A DNA stretch of 64,000 nucleotides. Origin: VRUE01 sp963812335 (GTDB lineage: Bacteria > Actinomycetota > Thermoleophilia > Solirubrobacterales > 70-9). Of this stretch, positions 18,097-27,919 are shown one piece after another. A program made the translations under genes and the position numbers. Location: positions 124,001 to 188,000 of the forward strand of contig CAWEUU010000005.1 of the NCBI GenBank assembly GCA_963812335.1, written 5' to 3'. Each line of letters starts with the position of its first letter. Position 1 is the first letter of the stretch. The notes under the pieces are model-generated. The model had not been told where the DNA came from and made no database searches. It worked only from the letters and a program-made list of their open reading frames with translations.

Positions 18097-20402
18097 TCAT
18101 CCGATCAGCCGCGCCCTGACGGTGGCCGCGATGTTCAGCCGCAGCGCCCGTCGGGTCGCGTGGGCGGCGGCGAGCAGGGCGAGGCCCAACGCCGGGACGA
18201 TCACCAGCAGGAAGCTCGGCGCCTTCGGGTGCAGGCCGATCTCGAACCAGGCTTCGGAGATCCGCTGCGAGAGGGGGGAGGCGATCAGGATGCCGAGCGG
18301 GACCGAGAGCGCGGCCGCCAGCAGCGTTTGGGTGAGCGCCTCTCCGGCGACGGCGGCCCCGATCTGGTGCCGCCCATACCCGAGCGCGGCCAGCGTCGCG
18401 AACTCGCCGCGGCGATCCAGGTAGGAGAGCGCCAGGGTGGAGACGAGGAAGAGGGCGCCGACCCCGAGGCTGATCGCCTGCAGGATGGAGATCAACCCCG
18501 TCAGCTCGTCGAGCAGTTCGCGCTCGGCGGCGAGCGCCGACGCCTTCGAGGTGACCCGCGCCACCGCCGGGTCGGCGCGCAGGCGGCGGGCGTCCGCCGC
18601 GCTGCCGTTGAGGAGGACGCTCGTCGACCGCCCGGGGAGCCCGAGCAGGCGCGCCGCTTCGACCTTCGGCAGGTAGGCCTGTTCGGTCGCCAGGGTGCGG
18701 GCGACGCCGGCGACGTGGATCGTCGCCTTGTGCTCAGACGTGCGCAGAGCGATCGCGTCCCCGGGGCCGACGCCGAGCTTGTCCGCGTGTTGCTCGCTCA
18801 GCACGATCCGGCCCGGCCCGGGTCCGTCGCCGGAGGTGATGTCGAGGCGCAGCAGGGCCGGCCGCCGCGGAAGGCCGGTGAGCTGCGCACCGACCCCGCC
18901 GCCGGCCCGCAGTTCCGCCGGTCCCTTCACCGTCGCCTCGGCCCTGGCCGCTCCCGCCTGTCTGGCGAGCGCCGCCGCCCGACCGTCCGGCAGCGGCCGG
19001 GTGAGGTCCGCCGAGTGGGTCCAGCCCTGGCCGGCGAACGCCGCGTCGACCGAGCTGTTGGTCGAGGAGACGAGGATGTTGAGCGCGGCGCCGAGCCCGA
19101 CCGCGCCGGCGATGCTGACCACGGTGGCGGCGCTCAACAGCGGCCGGCGCAGCAGCCCACGCAGGCCATAGGTGAGCGCGGGCGGGCCGAGCGCCGTCAG
19201 CCGCTGCAGCCAGTCCGGCAGCTCGAAGGCGCCGACGCTCTCCCCGCGCAGTGCCTCGATCGGGTCCAGGCGGGCGAGCCGGTAGGCGGGAAGGAGGGCG
19301 GCGAGCAACGTGGCGGCGACCGCAAGGCCGACGGCCAGGGCCAGCGGCGCAAACGCAAGCGGGTAGCGCGTGCTCGGGAAGCCGACGGCGCTCGAGTACT
19401 GACCGGCGACCAGCCGCCCGACCCCGATCGTCGCCCCGATCGCCAGCGCCCCGCCCAACAGGGCGAGCGCCGCGGCCAGCAGCATCACCGAGCCGACCAC
19501 GGCGCGTGGCGGATAGCCGATCGCCAGCAGCGCGCCCAGCTCGCGCCGCTGCGAGCTGACCAGACGGCGCAGGCTGAGCGCGATCAGCAGCAGGCCGACG
19601 ATCCCGAAGACGACGCCCATCACCGGGGCGAAAATCGAGAAGCTGTGGATGTCGGCCTCCGTCAGCCGGCGCCCGTACTGGCGCGAGCGCGGCGTCACGC
19701 GAGCCGTCGGCAGCCCGGCGGCGAGCCGTTTCGCGGCCGCCCCGTTGCCGCCCCCGGGTAGATCGACAGCGAGGTCGTTGGCCCGCCCGCCCAGGCCGGT
19801 GAGGCGTTGCAGCGAGGCGCGCGGCAGGAAGACGACCGCGAGCGAGCCGCGCTGGGGGACGAGATAGTCGGGGTTGGCCGTCGCGAGCAGGTACTCGGGG
19901 CTGCGCGCCAGCCCTCGCACGCGCACCGAGAATGCGCGACCGGCGACTTGCAGGCGCACGCGGTCTCCGGGCCCGATGCCGACGCGATCGGCGTATTCGG
20001 CGTCGAGCGCGGCGCCGCGAAAGTCGCCTCCGTCGAGCCCCTGCCCGGCAGTGACCGCGAGCCGGTTGAGCGACGCGTCCACCGGCATGCCGACGACCTC
20101 GGCCGCGGTGCGGGAGCCGCCGTGCAGCGCCGCGCCGTCGAGGATCAGCCGGGCCTCGGTGCGGCGCGCCCTGGCTTCCCCGGCCCGATGGCGCAGCTGC
20201 TTGGTCGGCAGCGGGCTGCGCAGACGCAGGTCGAGGTCGGCAAGCGCGTAGCGGGAGTAGAAGTCATCGCGGGTCGCTTCGACGTCGTGCATCGCCAGGG
20301 CGATGCCGGCGGCGGTCCCCGGGCCGGCGCCGATCACGACGACGATCAGCACCGCGCGCAGCCCCATCGCGCGCAGGTCGCGGTATGCCTTGCGCCAGAG
20401 CA

Positions 20403-20403
<1 letters not shown>
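18097..20403 (-). CDS. FtsX-like ABC transporter permease (two FtsX units)
   Basis: A 768-residue membrane protein of the MacB/LolCE/FtsX group. A first helix (AVLIVVVIGAGPGTAAGIAL) is followed by a large extracytoplasmic domain (to about residue 245), then a three-helix FtsX block (SIFAPVMGVVFGIVGLLLIALSLRRL...), a second helix-domain unit (TVVSIAGAVGLGAALNIL) and a final three-helix block ending VPALGLALLAAAHATRRAL. These transporters do mechanical work on lipids, lipoproteins or cell-wall enzymes rather than moving solutes through a channel. The start codon overlaps the ATPase stop codon (TGATG), showing tight coupling. The cargo is unknown. Confidence 0.9.
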
Positions 20404-21090
<687 letters not shown>

Positions 21091-21098
<8 letters not shown>

Positions 21099-21435
21099 GC
21101 TCCTCCTCCAGGTGCCGCCGCAGCAGATCGACCAGCTCGGCGACGTGCTCGTCGAAGAGCGAGTAGAAGGCGTTGCGCCCCTCGCGGCGGCGATGGACCA
21201 GGCGCGCGCCCCGCAGCAGGCGCAGCTGCTGGGAGCAGGCTGTCTTGCTGAGCCCGGTCGCTGCGGCCAGCTCGGAGACGGCGAGCTCGCCGGTGGCCCT
21301 CAGGTGCAGGACGATCCGCATCCGGCCCCGGTCGGCAAGTAGGCGGAAGACTTCGCAGAGCTCTTCCTCATGCGCCGACCAGTGGGACGCCTCGCCCGCC
21401 CTCTCCTGCTCGCTTTCTTTCGCTGTGGCTGTCAT
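21091..21435 (-). CDS. ArsR/SmtB-family repressor with an alpha-5 metal site
   Basis: A 114-residue winged-helix repressor: FRLLADRGRMRIVLHL, ELAVSELAAATGLSKTACSQQLRLLRGARLVHRRREGRNAFYSL. The C-terminal helix has Asp95, His97, His108 and Glu111 (DEH then RRHLEE). The spacing 0/+2/+13/+16 is exactly that of the alpha-5 zinc site of SmtB and related sensors (Asp-His-His-Glu). Zinc (or Co/Ni) sensing is therefore predicted. It leads an operon with the MacB-like transporter. The start at MTATAKES is preferred so that the inverted repeat at 21468-21494 lies upstream; a longer start (MRMCAYD) is possible. Confidence 0.87.
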
Positions 21436-21467
21436 CGGTGTGGACACGATCGCCGTTCCGCCTGCAT

Positions 21468-21494
21468 CATATGCACACATTCGCAACTATGCAT
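21468..21494. promoter_or_regulatory. Candidate operator for the ArsR/SmtB-like repressor
   Basis: The intergenic sequence carries ATGCA (21471-21475) and TGCAT (21490-21494) as an inverted repeat, within a locally AT-rich stretch beginning CATATGCACACATTCGC. AT-rich imperfect palindromes of this size are the usual binding sites of ArsR/SmtB repressors. It sits between the repressor operon (minus) and the propeller-sulfatase genes (plus) and could control either. This is inference from position and symmetry. Confidence 0.4.
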
Positions 21495-21675
21495 CTATGG
21501 GCGCCGAGTGCCTGCGCGGGTTCGCGCCGCCACCGGCACCCGCGAGGCCGATGCCACGCTGCTGCGCTGCATCTCGACCAGCATCTCGAACGCCGCGGCG
21601 AGCACCTCGACGTCGAGTCCCACCGGGTGGTCGACCCCGCCATGGGGTCTAGCCCTGTCCGCGCAGCGGCATAGA

Positions 21676-23112
21676 GTGATCGCGTTGACCTCTTGGCGTA
21701 CGCGCCCATCTGCATTTGCGGTGGTCGTCCTGCTTCCCGCGCTGCTGGCGCTGCTGCTGCCCACTGGGGCTCTCGGCGCCAGGACGACGAAGCCAGGCCG
21801 TCCCTCCGCCGCGGCGAGCGGGCGGTTGGCCCAGCTGCCGGGTAGGCGCGGCTGCCTCGTCGATCGCACGGTCAAAGCGGGCAGCTGCGGGACCGCCCGG
21901 GCGCTCAAGGGCGCGGGCCCGTTCATGGGCTCGCGGGCGATCGCGGTCAGCGCCGACGGCCGCAACGTCTACGTCGCCGCCTCGCGCAGCGACGCGATCG
22001 CGATCTTCGTCCGCAACCGCCGGACCGGGGTGCTGAGGCAGCCCTCCGGCAAGGGCGGCTGCGTCGCCGCGAAAGGAAGCGGCGGCTGCGCCAGGGCGGT
22101 CGGGCTCGACGGCCCGAACTCGGTCGCGCTCAGCCCCGAAGGGCGCTTCCTCTACGCGACCTCGCGCGCCGCCAACTCCGTCACCGCCTTCCGCCGCAAC
22201 ACCTCGACCGGCGCGCTGAGGCAGCTCGCGCCGGGCAGCGGTTGCGTCTCCGGGATCCCGCTCCCGGGTTGCGCCGCCGGCCGCGCCCTGGTGGCGCCCG
22301 ATGTCGTCGCCGTCAGCCCCGACGGCGCCAACGTCTACGTCGGCTCCTTCTTCGGCAACGCCGTCGCGATCTTCCAGCGGGCGAGAAACGGCGTCCTCTA
22401 CCAGGCGAGCGACGCGAGCGGCTGCATCGCCGAGGCGATCGCCGGCTGCGCGCCCGCGATCGCCCTCGCCGCCCCGGAGGGGCTCGCCATCAGCCCCGAC
22501 GGCGCCAACGTCTACGTCGCCGGCGCGCTCTCCAGCTCCGTCGTCGAGCTGGCCCGCGAACCGGCAACCGGCGCCCTCTCCCAGCCCGGCGACGGCAGCG
22601 GCTGCATCGTCGACGTCGCGCTCGCCGGCTGCACGACCGGCGTGCAGCTGAGCGGCGCCAACGCGGTCGCGATCGCGCCCGCGGGACGCGACGTCTACGT
22701 CACCTCGCTGTTCAGCAACTCGGTCACCTCGTTCAGCCGCTCCGCCGCCGGCATCCTCACCCAGAAGCCGGGCACCCACGCCTGCATGGTCTACCTGCGC
22801 GCCGTCGGCTGTTCCTTCGGCCGGGCGATGATCGCGCCCGAGGGCCTCGCGCTCAGCCCCGACGGCTCCAGCGCCTACCTCGCCTCGTTCAAGAGCGGCG
22901 CGATCGACGTCCTCGACCGCGACCGCGAATCGGGCTTTCTCGCCCAGAAGGCGGGCCGCGCGGGCTGCCTGGCCGCGCGCCGGGTCCCTGGCTGCAGCCC
23001 CGGCCGGGCGCTGCGCGGGGTCAGCTCGATCGCGCTCAGCCCCGACGGCCGTTCCGTCTACTCAACCTCCTTCGCCAGCAACGCCGTCAACGTATTCAGG
23101 AGGAAGAGATGA
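21676..23112 (+). CDS. Secreted seven-bladed beta-propeller protein with one Cys pair per blade
   Basis: A 478-residue exported protein. The signal region (FAVVVLLPALLALLLPTGALGA) is followed by seven repeats of about 57 residues, each with a VALSPDGxxVYVAS-type strand pair (YVTN/lactonase-like) and a loop with two Cys (pattern GC then about 10 residues then GC or AC). The last repeat is half-length (SSIALSPDGRSVYSTSFASNAVNVFRRKR) and is completed by the N-terminal piece GRLAQLPGRRGCLVDR...CGTARAL, the classic velcro closure. The start is GTG at 21676. The stop overlaps the sulfatase start (ATGA). No lactonase catalytic residues were identified; binding or scaffold function is equally possible. 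Confidence 0.82.
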   Translation: MIALTSWRTRPSAFAVVVLLPALLALLLPTGALGARTTKPGRPSAAASGRLAQLPGRRGCLVDRTVKAGSCGTARALKGAGPFMGSRAIAVSADGRNVYVAASRSDAIAIFVRNRRTGVLRQPSGKGGCVAAKGSGGCARAVGLDGPNSVALSPEGRFLYATSRAANSVTAFRRNTSTGALRQLAPGSGCVSGIPLPGCAAGRALVAPDVVAVSPDGANVYVGSFFGNAVAIFQRARNGVLYQASDASGCIAEAIAGCAPAIALAAPEGLAISPDGANVYVAGALSSSVVELAREPATGALSQPGDGSGCIVDVALAGCTTGVQLSGANAVAIAPAGRDVYVTSLFSNSVTSFSRSAAGILTQKPGTHACMVYLRAVGCSFGRAMIAPEGLALSPDGSSAYLASFKSGAIDVLDRDRESGFLAQKAGRAGCLAARRVPGCSPGRALRGVSSIALSPDGRSVYSTSFASNAVNVFRRKR

Positions 23113-24719
23113 CCGATTCGGAACGCCGCCGGGCGGGCATCACGCGCAAGGAGCTGCTCGGCACCGGGGCGGGAGCGGCGGCGGCCGCGCTGCTGGCGCA
23201 GAGCGGGGCGGAGGCGCTTGCCGCCAAGGGCAAGGGCCGCAGCGTCGCGGGAATGAACATCGTCCTCATCCTCACCGACCAGGAACGGGCGATCCAGCAC
23301 TTCCCGCCCCACTGGCTGCGCCGGAACCTGCCGGGGATGCGGCGGTTGCGCCGGCACGGGATCAGCTTCGAACGCGCGTTCACCAACGCCTGCATGTGCT
23401 CCCCGGCGCGCTCGACCCTGATGAGCGGCTTCTTCCCCGCCCAGCATGGGGTCAAGTACACGCTCGAGGAAGACATGCCGTACCCCGAATACGAAGCGCA
23501 GGTCGAGCTGCCGCCGCCCCCTGCCTTGCCGAACCTCGCCACGGTGATGAGGGCCGCCGGCTACAACGTCGTCTACAAGGGCAAGTGGCACTGCTCGAAG
23601 CCGGCCGAAAAAGAACATGCCGTCCCGGCCGATCTCGAAAAGTACGGGTTCGACCGCTGGAACCCGCCGGACGCGGGCGCCAACCAGACGGTTCCCGAGG
23701 CCGGCGGCGGCTACGTCGACAACGACGGGCGTTTCATCGACTCCGAGGGCGCAGGGGCGAACGAAGGGGCCCTGCAGTACCTCAGCTCCAACGCCGCCCA
23801 GGAGCAGCCGTTCTTCATGGTCATCTCCCTGGTCAACCCCCACGACGTCCTCTTCTACCCGAGCCGGACCTTCGAAGAAGCCGGCTACGACGGAACCTGG
23901 CTGGAGGGTGACATCGGCGTGCCGGCGACCAACGGCGAAAGCTTGAAGACCAAGCCGACCGCCCAAGAGGAGTTCCTGCGGATCTTCAACCTCACCGGGA
24001 AGCCGAGCAGCGAAGCCGAAAAACGCCGTTACCTGAACTTCTACGGCAACCTGATGCGCTCCTCCGACAGCTACATCGTCAACGTCCTCGACAAGCTCGA
24101 ACAGACCGGCCTGCTCGACGACACGCTGATCGTGCGCACCGCCGACCACGGCGAGATGGGGCTGGCCCACGGAGGGATGAGGCAGAAGAACTTCAACTTC
24201 TACGAGGAGGCGATCCGGGTCCCGCTCGTCTACTCGAACCCGAGGCTCTACCCGCGGCCGTTGAGCACCGACGCGATGGTCTCCCACGTCGACTTCCTGC
24301 CGACGCTGGCGAGCCTGGCGAAGGCACCGAAATCCTCCCGCGCGAACTGGCAGGGCGTCGACTACTCCTCCCTGGTCCTGAGGCCGGGCAAGGACAAGTC
24401 GACCCAGAACTACATCGTCTTCACCTACGACGACTACCAGTCGGGGCAGAAGAGCCCGCCCTACCCCAAACCGCCGAACCACATCGTCAGCATCCGCGAA
24501 GGGCGCTGGAAGCTGGCGAAGTACTACGACGTGGCGAAGGAAAACCCGAAGCGGCCGCAGTGGGAGATGTACGACCTGAAGACCGACCCCCGGGAGACCG
24601 AAAACATCGCCCACCCCGGCTTCGACCGCTCGCCGGCCCAGCAGAAACAACTCCAGCGCCTCAAACGCAAGCTCGCCCGGGTCGAAAGGACGCGTTTGCG
24701 GGCGACGACTACGTCCTAG
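23109..24719 (+). CDS. Type I sulfatase, exported
   Basis: A 536-residue arylsulfatase-family enzyme. The N-terminal MTDSERRRAGITRKELLGTG... followed by an Ala-rich hydrophobic stretch looks like a Tat-type signal with an RK variant. IVLILTDQE gives the first metal ligands; the active site is CSPAR (Cys97, to be converted to formylglycine; C-x-P-x-R pattern) in FTNACMCSPARSTLMSG; later blocks are YNVVYKGKWHCSK, SLVNPHDV and RTADHGEMGLAHGG. The C-terminal end EMYDLKTDPRETENIAHPGF is typical. It is coupled to the propeller gene by a 4-bp overlap. The enzyme needs a formylglycine-generating enzyme, not seen in this window. Substrate unknown (a sulfated polysaccharide or choline sulfate are options). 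Confidence 0.92.
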   Translation: MTDSERRRAGITRKELLGTGAGAAAAALLAQSGAEALAAKGKGRSVAGMNIVLILTDQERAIQHFPPHWLRRNLPGMRRLRRHGISFERAFTNACMCSPARSTLMSGFFPAQHGVKYTLEEDMPYPEYEAQVELPPPPALPNLATVMRAAGYNVVYKGKWHCSKPAEKEHAVPADLEKYGFDRWNPPDAGANQTVPEAGGGYVDNDGRFIDSEGAGANEGALQYLSSNAAQEQPFFMVISLVNPHDVLFYPSRTFEEAGYDGTWLEGDIGVPATNGESLKTKPTAQEEFLRIFNLTGKPSSEAEKRRYLNFYGNLMRSSDSYIVNVLDKLEQTGLLDDTLIVRTADHGEMGLAHGGMRQKNFNFYEEAIRVPLVYSNPRLYPRPLSTDAMVSHVDFLPTLASLAKAPKSSRANWQGVDYSSLVLRPGKDKSTQNYIVFTYDDYQSGQKSPPYPKPPNHIVSIREGRWKLAKYYDVAKENPKRPQWEMYDLKTDPRETENIAHPGFDRSPAQQKQLQRLKRKLARVERTRLRATTTS

Positions 24720-24872
24720 TCGCCGCCGCGGACCCCTGCGTTTGCGGGGGGTGACTTCGGTCGCCTCTCCTTGGGGTTGGTCTATCCCACCGTCGCTAAT
24801 CCCAGCGCGCCGTTCGCGCCGGTTGGCAAGGCTTGAGAGAGCGATGTGCCCAGGGGCAGGGGCTTCTGCCGA

Positions 24873-24945
24873 TGGAGCTAGCCGGATTCGAACCGGCGAC
24901 CTCCTGGGTGCGATCCAGGCGCTCTGCCAACTGAGCTATAGCCCC
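24873..24945 (-). tRNA. tRNA-Ala (anticodon CGC)
   Basis: A full cloverleaf is readable on the minus strand: acceptor GGGGCTA/TAGCTCC with one G-T pair, D arm AGCTCAGTTGGCAGAGC, anticodon stem CCTGG/CCAGG with loop ATCGCAC (anticodon CGC, reads GCG), T arm GCCGGTTCGAATCCGGC and discriminator A. CCA is not encoded. Confidence 0.95.
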
Positions 24946-25028
24946 GCGTGCGTGGTTGGGAGGATCGTCCCAAAGGCCGCGCAGATGCAAGGATACCCGC
25001 ATAGTCTTTAGGTTCCCGGGGAGCTTTT

Positions 25029-25898
25029 ATGGGCATTCTCGACGACGCGATCAAAGAGCATCTGGAGTTGAAGCGGTCACACGGCGCGGACGCGTCGGAG
25101 TTGAAGCAACTCGAGGACGAGGCATTCGGCGCCGCAGAGCGGCCCGGGGACGAGGCTGCGCCGCCAGATCCGGCCGCCGAGGCGCCGACCGAATTCATGC
25201 AGCAGCCCGATCTGGAGCCGGATGCGGGCGTCGCGGAGGCGCCTGAGGCGGGGGCGCCCGCCGACGACGAGCCGTTCGGCCGATCCTCGCCGCGCTCCGA
25301 GATCGCCGACCTGCAGGAGGGGCCGCCGGAGCCCGAGTTCGAGCAGGGCGCCCCCGAGCCCGAGCAGCCTGTCGAGGAGGAGTCGCCCGCGATGGAACAT
25401 GAGGCGATTCCCGAGCAGGACCCCCCGATCCAGCCGAGCGGGCCGAGCACCGAGGAGCGCGAGGCGATCGCCGAGCAGCCGACCGAGATGTACGACATCG
25501 AGGAGGAGCTCGCCGACGAGCCGCGCCTGGCGCCGGCCGATCCCCCCGCCGGGCTCGATACCGAAGACGACGAGGCCGAGGAGAGCGGCGCCACCTATGA
25601 GGACGAGGAGAACGACGACTTCTGGGACGAGAAGCGCCTCTCCGACGAGCTCGACCAGGCGCTCGAGGCACCGATCGAGGAGGCCGAGGCCGAGGAGGAG
25701 CCCGCACCGCCGGCTCCCGCCCCGCCCGAGGACGCCCCGCCCGAGCCCGCTGGCGAGCCGGCCACCGACGCACCACCTGCCGACGGTCCCGAGGAGGACG
25801 TGCTCGAGGAGACCCCGGAGTTCCTCGAGGAGGCACCCGAGGCCGACCGGCTCTGGTTCGAGCAGAAGCCCCCCAAGGACTTCGATTTCGACGACTGA
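25029..25898 (+). CDS. Highly acidic, proline-rich disordered protein
   Basis: A 289-residue protein of unknown function lying between two tRNA-Ala genes. The N-terminal 30 residues look helical (MGILDDAIKEHLELKRSHGA, then ASELKQLEDEAFG); the rest is dominated by Glu, Asp, Pro and Ala with almost no hydrophobic core, hence intrinsically disordered. The C-terminus ends in aromatic/acidic short motifs (FWDEKRLSDELDQAL, RLWFEQKPPKDFDFDD) that look like docking segments. Base composition and codon use match its neighbours and the frame is long and clean, so it is a real gene. Proteins with a similar N-terminus and acidic tail occur in Solirubrobacterales, from memory; no function is known to me. 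Confidence 0.78.
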   Translation: MGILDDAIKEHLELKRSHGADASELKQLEDEAFGAAERPGDEAAPPDPAAEAPTEFMQQPDLEPDAGVAEAPEAGAPADDEPFGRSSPRSEIADLQEGPPEPEFEQGAPEPEQPVEEESPAMEHEAIPEQDPPIQPSGPSTEEREAIAEQPTEMYDIEEELADEPRLAPADPPAGLDTEDDEAEESGATYEDEENDDFWDEKRLSDELDQALEAPIEEAEAEEEPAPPAPAPPEDAPPEPAGEPATDAPPADGPEEDVLEETPEFLEEAPEADRLWFEQKPPKDFDFDD

Positions 25899-25969
25899 AG
25901 TCTGCGGGCGGCCGCGGATCTGGCCAAGCGCGGCTGTCGCATCTCCATTCAGCCAAGACCCCCGGAGAG

Positions 25970-26042
25970 TGGAGCCAGCGGGACTCGAACCCGCGGCCTC
26001 CGCCGTGCAAGGGCGGCGCTCTTCCAGCTGAGCTATGGCCCC
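25970..26042 (-). tRNA. tRNA-Ala (anticodon TGC)
   Basis: Minus-strand cloverleaf: acceptor GGGGCCA/TGGCTCC, D arm AGCTCAGCTGGAAGAGC, anticodon stem CCGCC/GGCGG with loop CTTGCAC (anticodon TGC), T arm GCGGGTTCGAGTCCCGC, discriminator A, no encoded CCA. It is the second alanine isoacceptor within 1.1 kb. Confidence 0.96.
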
Positions 26043-26108
26043 TCGGGGCCATTGTAGAGCCGCGAGCTCGACTTCCTCTACGAGCTCGCCTGAAGAGGCT
26101 TGCGCCGC

Positions 26109-27077
26109 TCAGGCGCTCGCCGCCGCGGGCTGCGGGAGGTTCTGGTCCGCGTGGTAGCTGGAGCGGACCAGGGGGCCGGAGGCGACCGACTCGAAGCCGA
26201 GCGCGTAGGCCTCGCGCTCGAGCGCCTCGAACTCCTCGGGGTGCCAGTAGCGCTCGACCGGCAGGTGATTCTCGGTCGGGCGCAGGTACTGGCCGACGGT
26301 CAGCACCTGGACCCGGTGTTCGCGCAGGATGCCGAAGGTCTCGACCATCTCCTCGAACGACTCGCCGAGCCCGACCATCAGCCCCGACTTCGTCACCACC
26401 TCTGCGCCACCCATCTCCTTTGCCATCCGCAGCACCCGCGCCGAGCGCAGGAACTTCGAGCCGCGCCGCGCCTTCGGGTAGAGCCGTGGCACCGTCTCGA
26501 CGTTGTGGTTGAAGACGTCGGGCCGCTCGTGGATCACCTTTGCCAGCGGCATCTCCTGGCCGCGGAAGTCCGGCGTGAGGATCTCGACCTTGCAGCCCGG
26601 CGCCTGCATGCGGATCGAGCGGATCACGCCGACGAAGGCGCTTGCCCCGTAGTCGGGCAGGTCGTCGCGGTCGACCGATGTGACGACGGCGTGGCGGAGG
26701 CCCATCTTCTTCACCTGGTTGGCGACGCGCAGCGGCTCCAGCGGGTCGTTCCAGCTCGGCACGCCGGTCTGAACGTTGCAGAAGCCGCAGCGCCGCGTGC
26801 AGACATCGCCGAGGATCATGAAGGTCGCCGTGCCGCGCTCCCAGCACTCGCCGACGTTGGGGCAGTTCGCCTCCTCGCAGACCGTGTTGAGGTTGTCGCT
26901 GCCGATCTCGGCCTTCAGCCGCCGGTAGGTCGGCCCGCCCGGGGCCGGCACCTTCAGCCAGGGCGGCTTGCGGGCGCGGCGGAAGGGGATCGCCTCCTCG
27001 CCGCCGGCCGCCGCGGTTCCGCCCGGCTTGGCCCGCGAGCGGGTGACGTGGACGCGGGTTTGAATGGGTTCGCTCAT
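26109..27077 (-). CDS. lipA: Lipoyl synthase
   Basis: A 322-residue radical-SAM enzyme that inserts two sulfur atoms into protein-bound octanoyl groups. The auxiliary cluster motif is CEEANCPNVGEC (C-x4-C-x5-C), the radical-SAM motif is CTRRCGFC (C-x3-C-x2-C), and the C-terminal RSSY (VRSSYHADQN) provides the conserved Ser ligand. It works with LipB, encoded 61 bp upstream on the same strand, and serves the nearby pyruvate dehydrogenase E2 subunit, the likely reason for the gene neighbourhood. Confidence 0.98.
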   Translation of the reverse strand: MSEPIQTRVHVTRSRAKPGGTAAAGGEEAIPFRRARKPPWLKVPAPGGPTYRRLKAEIGSDNLNTVCEEANCPNVGECWERGTATFMILGDVCTRRCGFCNVQTGVPSWNDPLEPLRVANQVKKMGLRHAVVTSVDRDDLPDYGASAFVGVIRSIRMQAPGCKVEILTPDFRGQEMPLAKVIHERPDVFNHNVETVPRLYPKARRGSKFLRSARVLRMAKEMGGAEVVTKSGLMVGLGESFEEMVETFGILREHRVQVLTVGQYLRPTENHLPVERYWHPEEFEALEREAYALGFESVASGPLVRSSYHADQNLPQPAAASA

Positions 27078-27138
27078 GAAAGTTCGCGCTTCGCTCGCGG
27101 CGCGCAGAGACAGAGATGGACGCTTGCTCGCTCCGCGC

Positions 27139-27873
27139 TCACGGGACTCCGAGCCTAGCGAGGTCGAGCCCGAGGGCCCCCGGCGCGGTCTCCACCGGCG
27201 TCCGCCCGAAGATCGCGGCGTAGCGTGCCGTCACCGTGTCCGCGACGCCGCCGAGGTCCTGTTCGGCGCCGAGCTCGCGGCTGAGCGAGGTGACGCGGCA
27301 GTTGTCGATCCCGCAGGGGACGACCCACTCGAACGGCTGCAGGTCGTTGTTGATGTTGACCGCCATCCCGTGCGTGGTCACACCGCGGCTGACGTGGACG
27401 CCGATCGAGCCGATCTTGCGGGCCGCCTCCGGTCCGGCTTCGGGGCCGGGTGCTTCGCCCTCGGTCCAGACGCCGGTCAGGCCCTCGATCGTGCCGGCGG
27501 CGACGCCGTGCGCGCCCAATGACTCGATCGCGACCCGCTCGAGCCGTCGCACGTACTCGTGCACGTCGTCTTCGTAGGGCTTCAGAGAGACGATCGGGTA
27601 TGCAACCAGCTGGCCGGGCCCATGGTAGGTGACGCGGCCGCCGCGGTCGGTGTCGTGGACTTCGATCCCCTGCATCTCGTACCACTCGGCCTGCATCGGC
27701 AGCTCGGCGTCGGTTGAGCGGCGGCCGCGGGTGTAGACCGGGGTGTGCTCGAGCAGCATCAGCACGTCGGGGAGCTCGCCCTCCTGCCGCGCTCCCTCCA
27801 GCCAGCGTTGGGCCACCCGAGCCTCCTCGTAGGGGACGATGCCGCAGCGCACGACCAGGATTTCCGCGCTCAT
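27139..27873 (-). CDS. lipB: Octanoyl-(acyl-carrier protein):protein octanoyltransferase
   Basis: A 244-residue transferase that moves octanoate from ACP to lipoyl domains. GGRVTYHGPGQLVAYPI is the family signature, RKIGSIGVHVSRGVTTHGMAVN carries the catalytic Lys, and VVPCGIDNCRVTSL carries the catalytic Cys. The start MSAEILVVRCG is chosen because sequence further upstream is antisense to the divergent membrane-protein gene (46 bp between starts). It is likely co-transcribed with lipA. Confidence 0.97.
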   Translation of the reverse strand: MSAEILVVRCGIVPYEEARVAQRWLEGARQEGELPDVLMLLEHTPVYTRGRRSTDAELPMQAEWYEMQGIEVHDTDRGGRVTYHGPGQLVAYPIVSLKPYEDDVHEYVRRLERVAIESLGAHGVAAGTIEGLTGVWTEGEAPGPEAGPEAARKIGSIGVHVSRGVTTHGMAVNINNDLQPFEWVVPCGIDNCRVTSLSRELGAEQDLGGVADTVTARYAAIFGRTPVETAPGALGLDLARLGVP

Positions 27874-27919
27874 CCTTGAAATCGTCGCATGCCGCGGCCA
27901 TATCCTTCCGGCACCACCC

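Noticed and set aside
21495..21675. Possible small gene between the ArsR gene and the propeller gene
   Set aside because: Short frames here have no ribosome site or plausible domain; the region is better seen as leader and promoter sequence.
22242..23108. Upstream extension of the sulfatase frame
   Set aside because: It overlaps the propeller gene in another frame; the signal peptide and sulfatase fold start at 23109.
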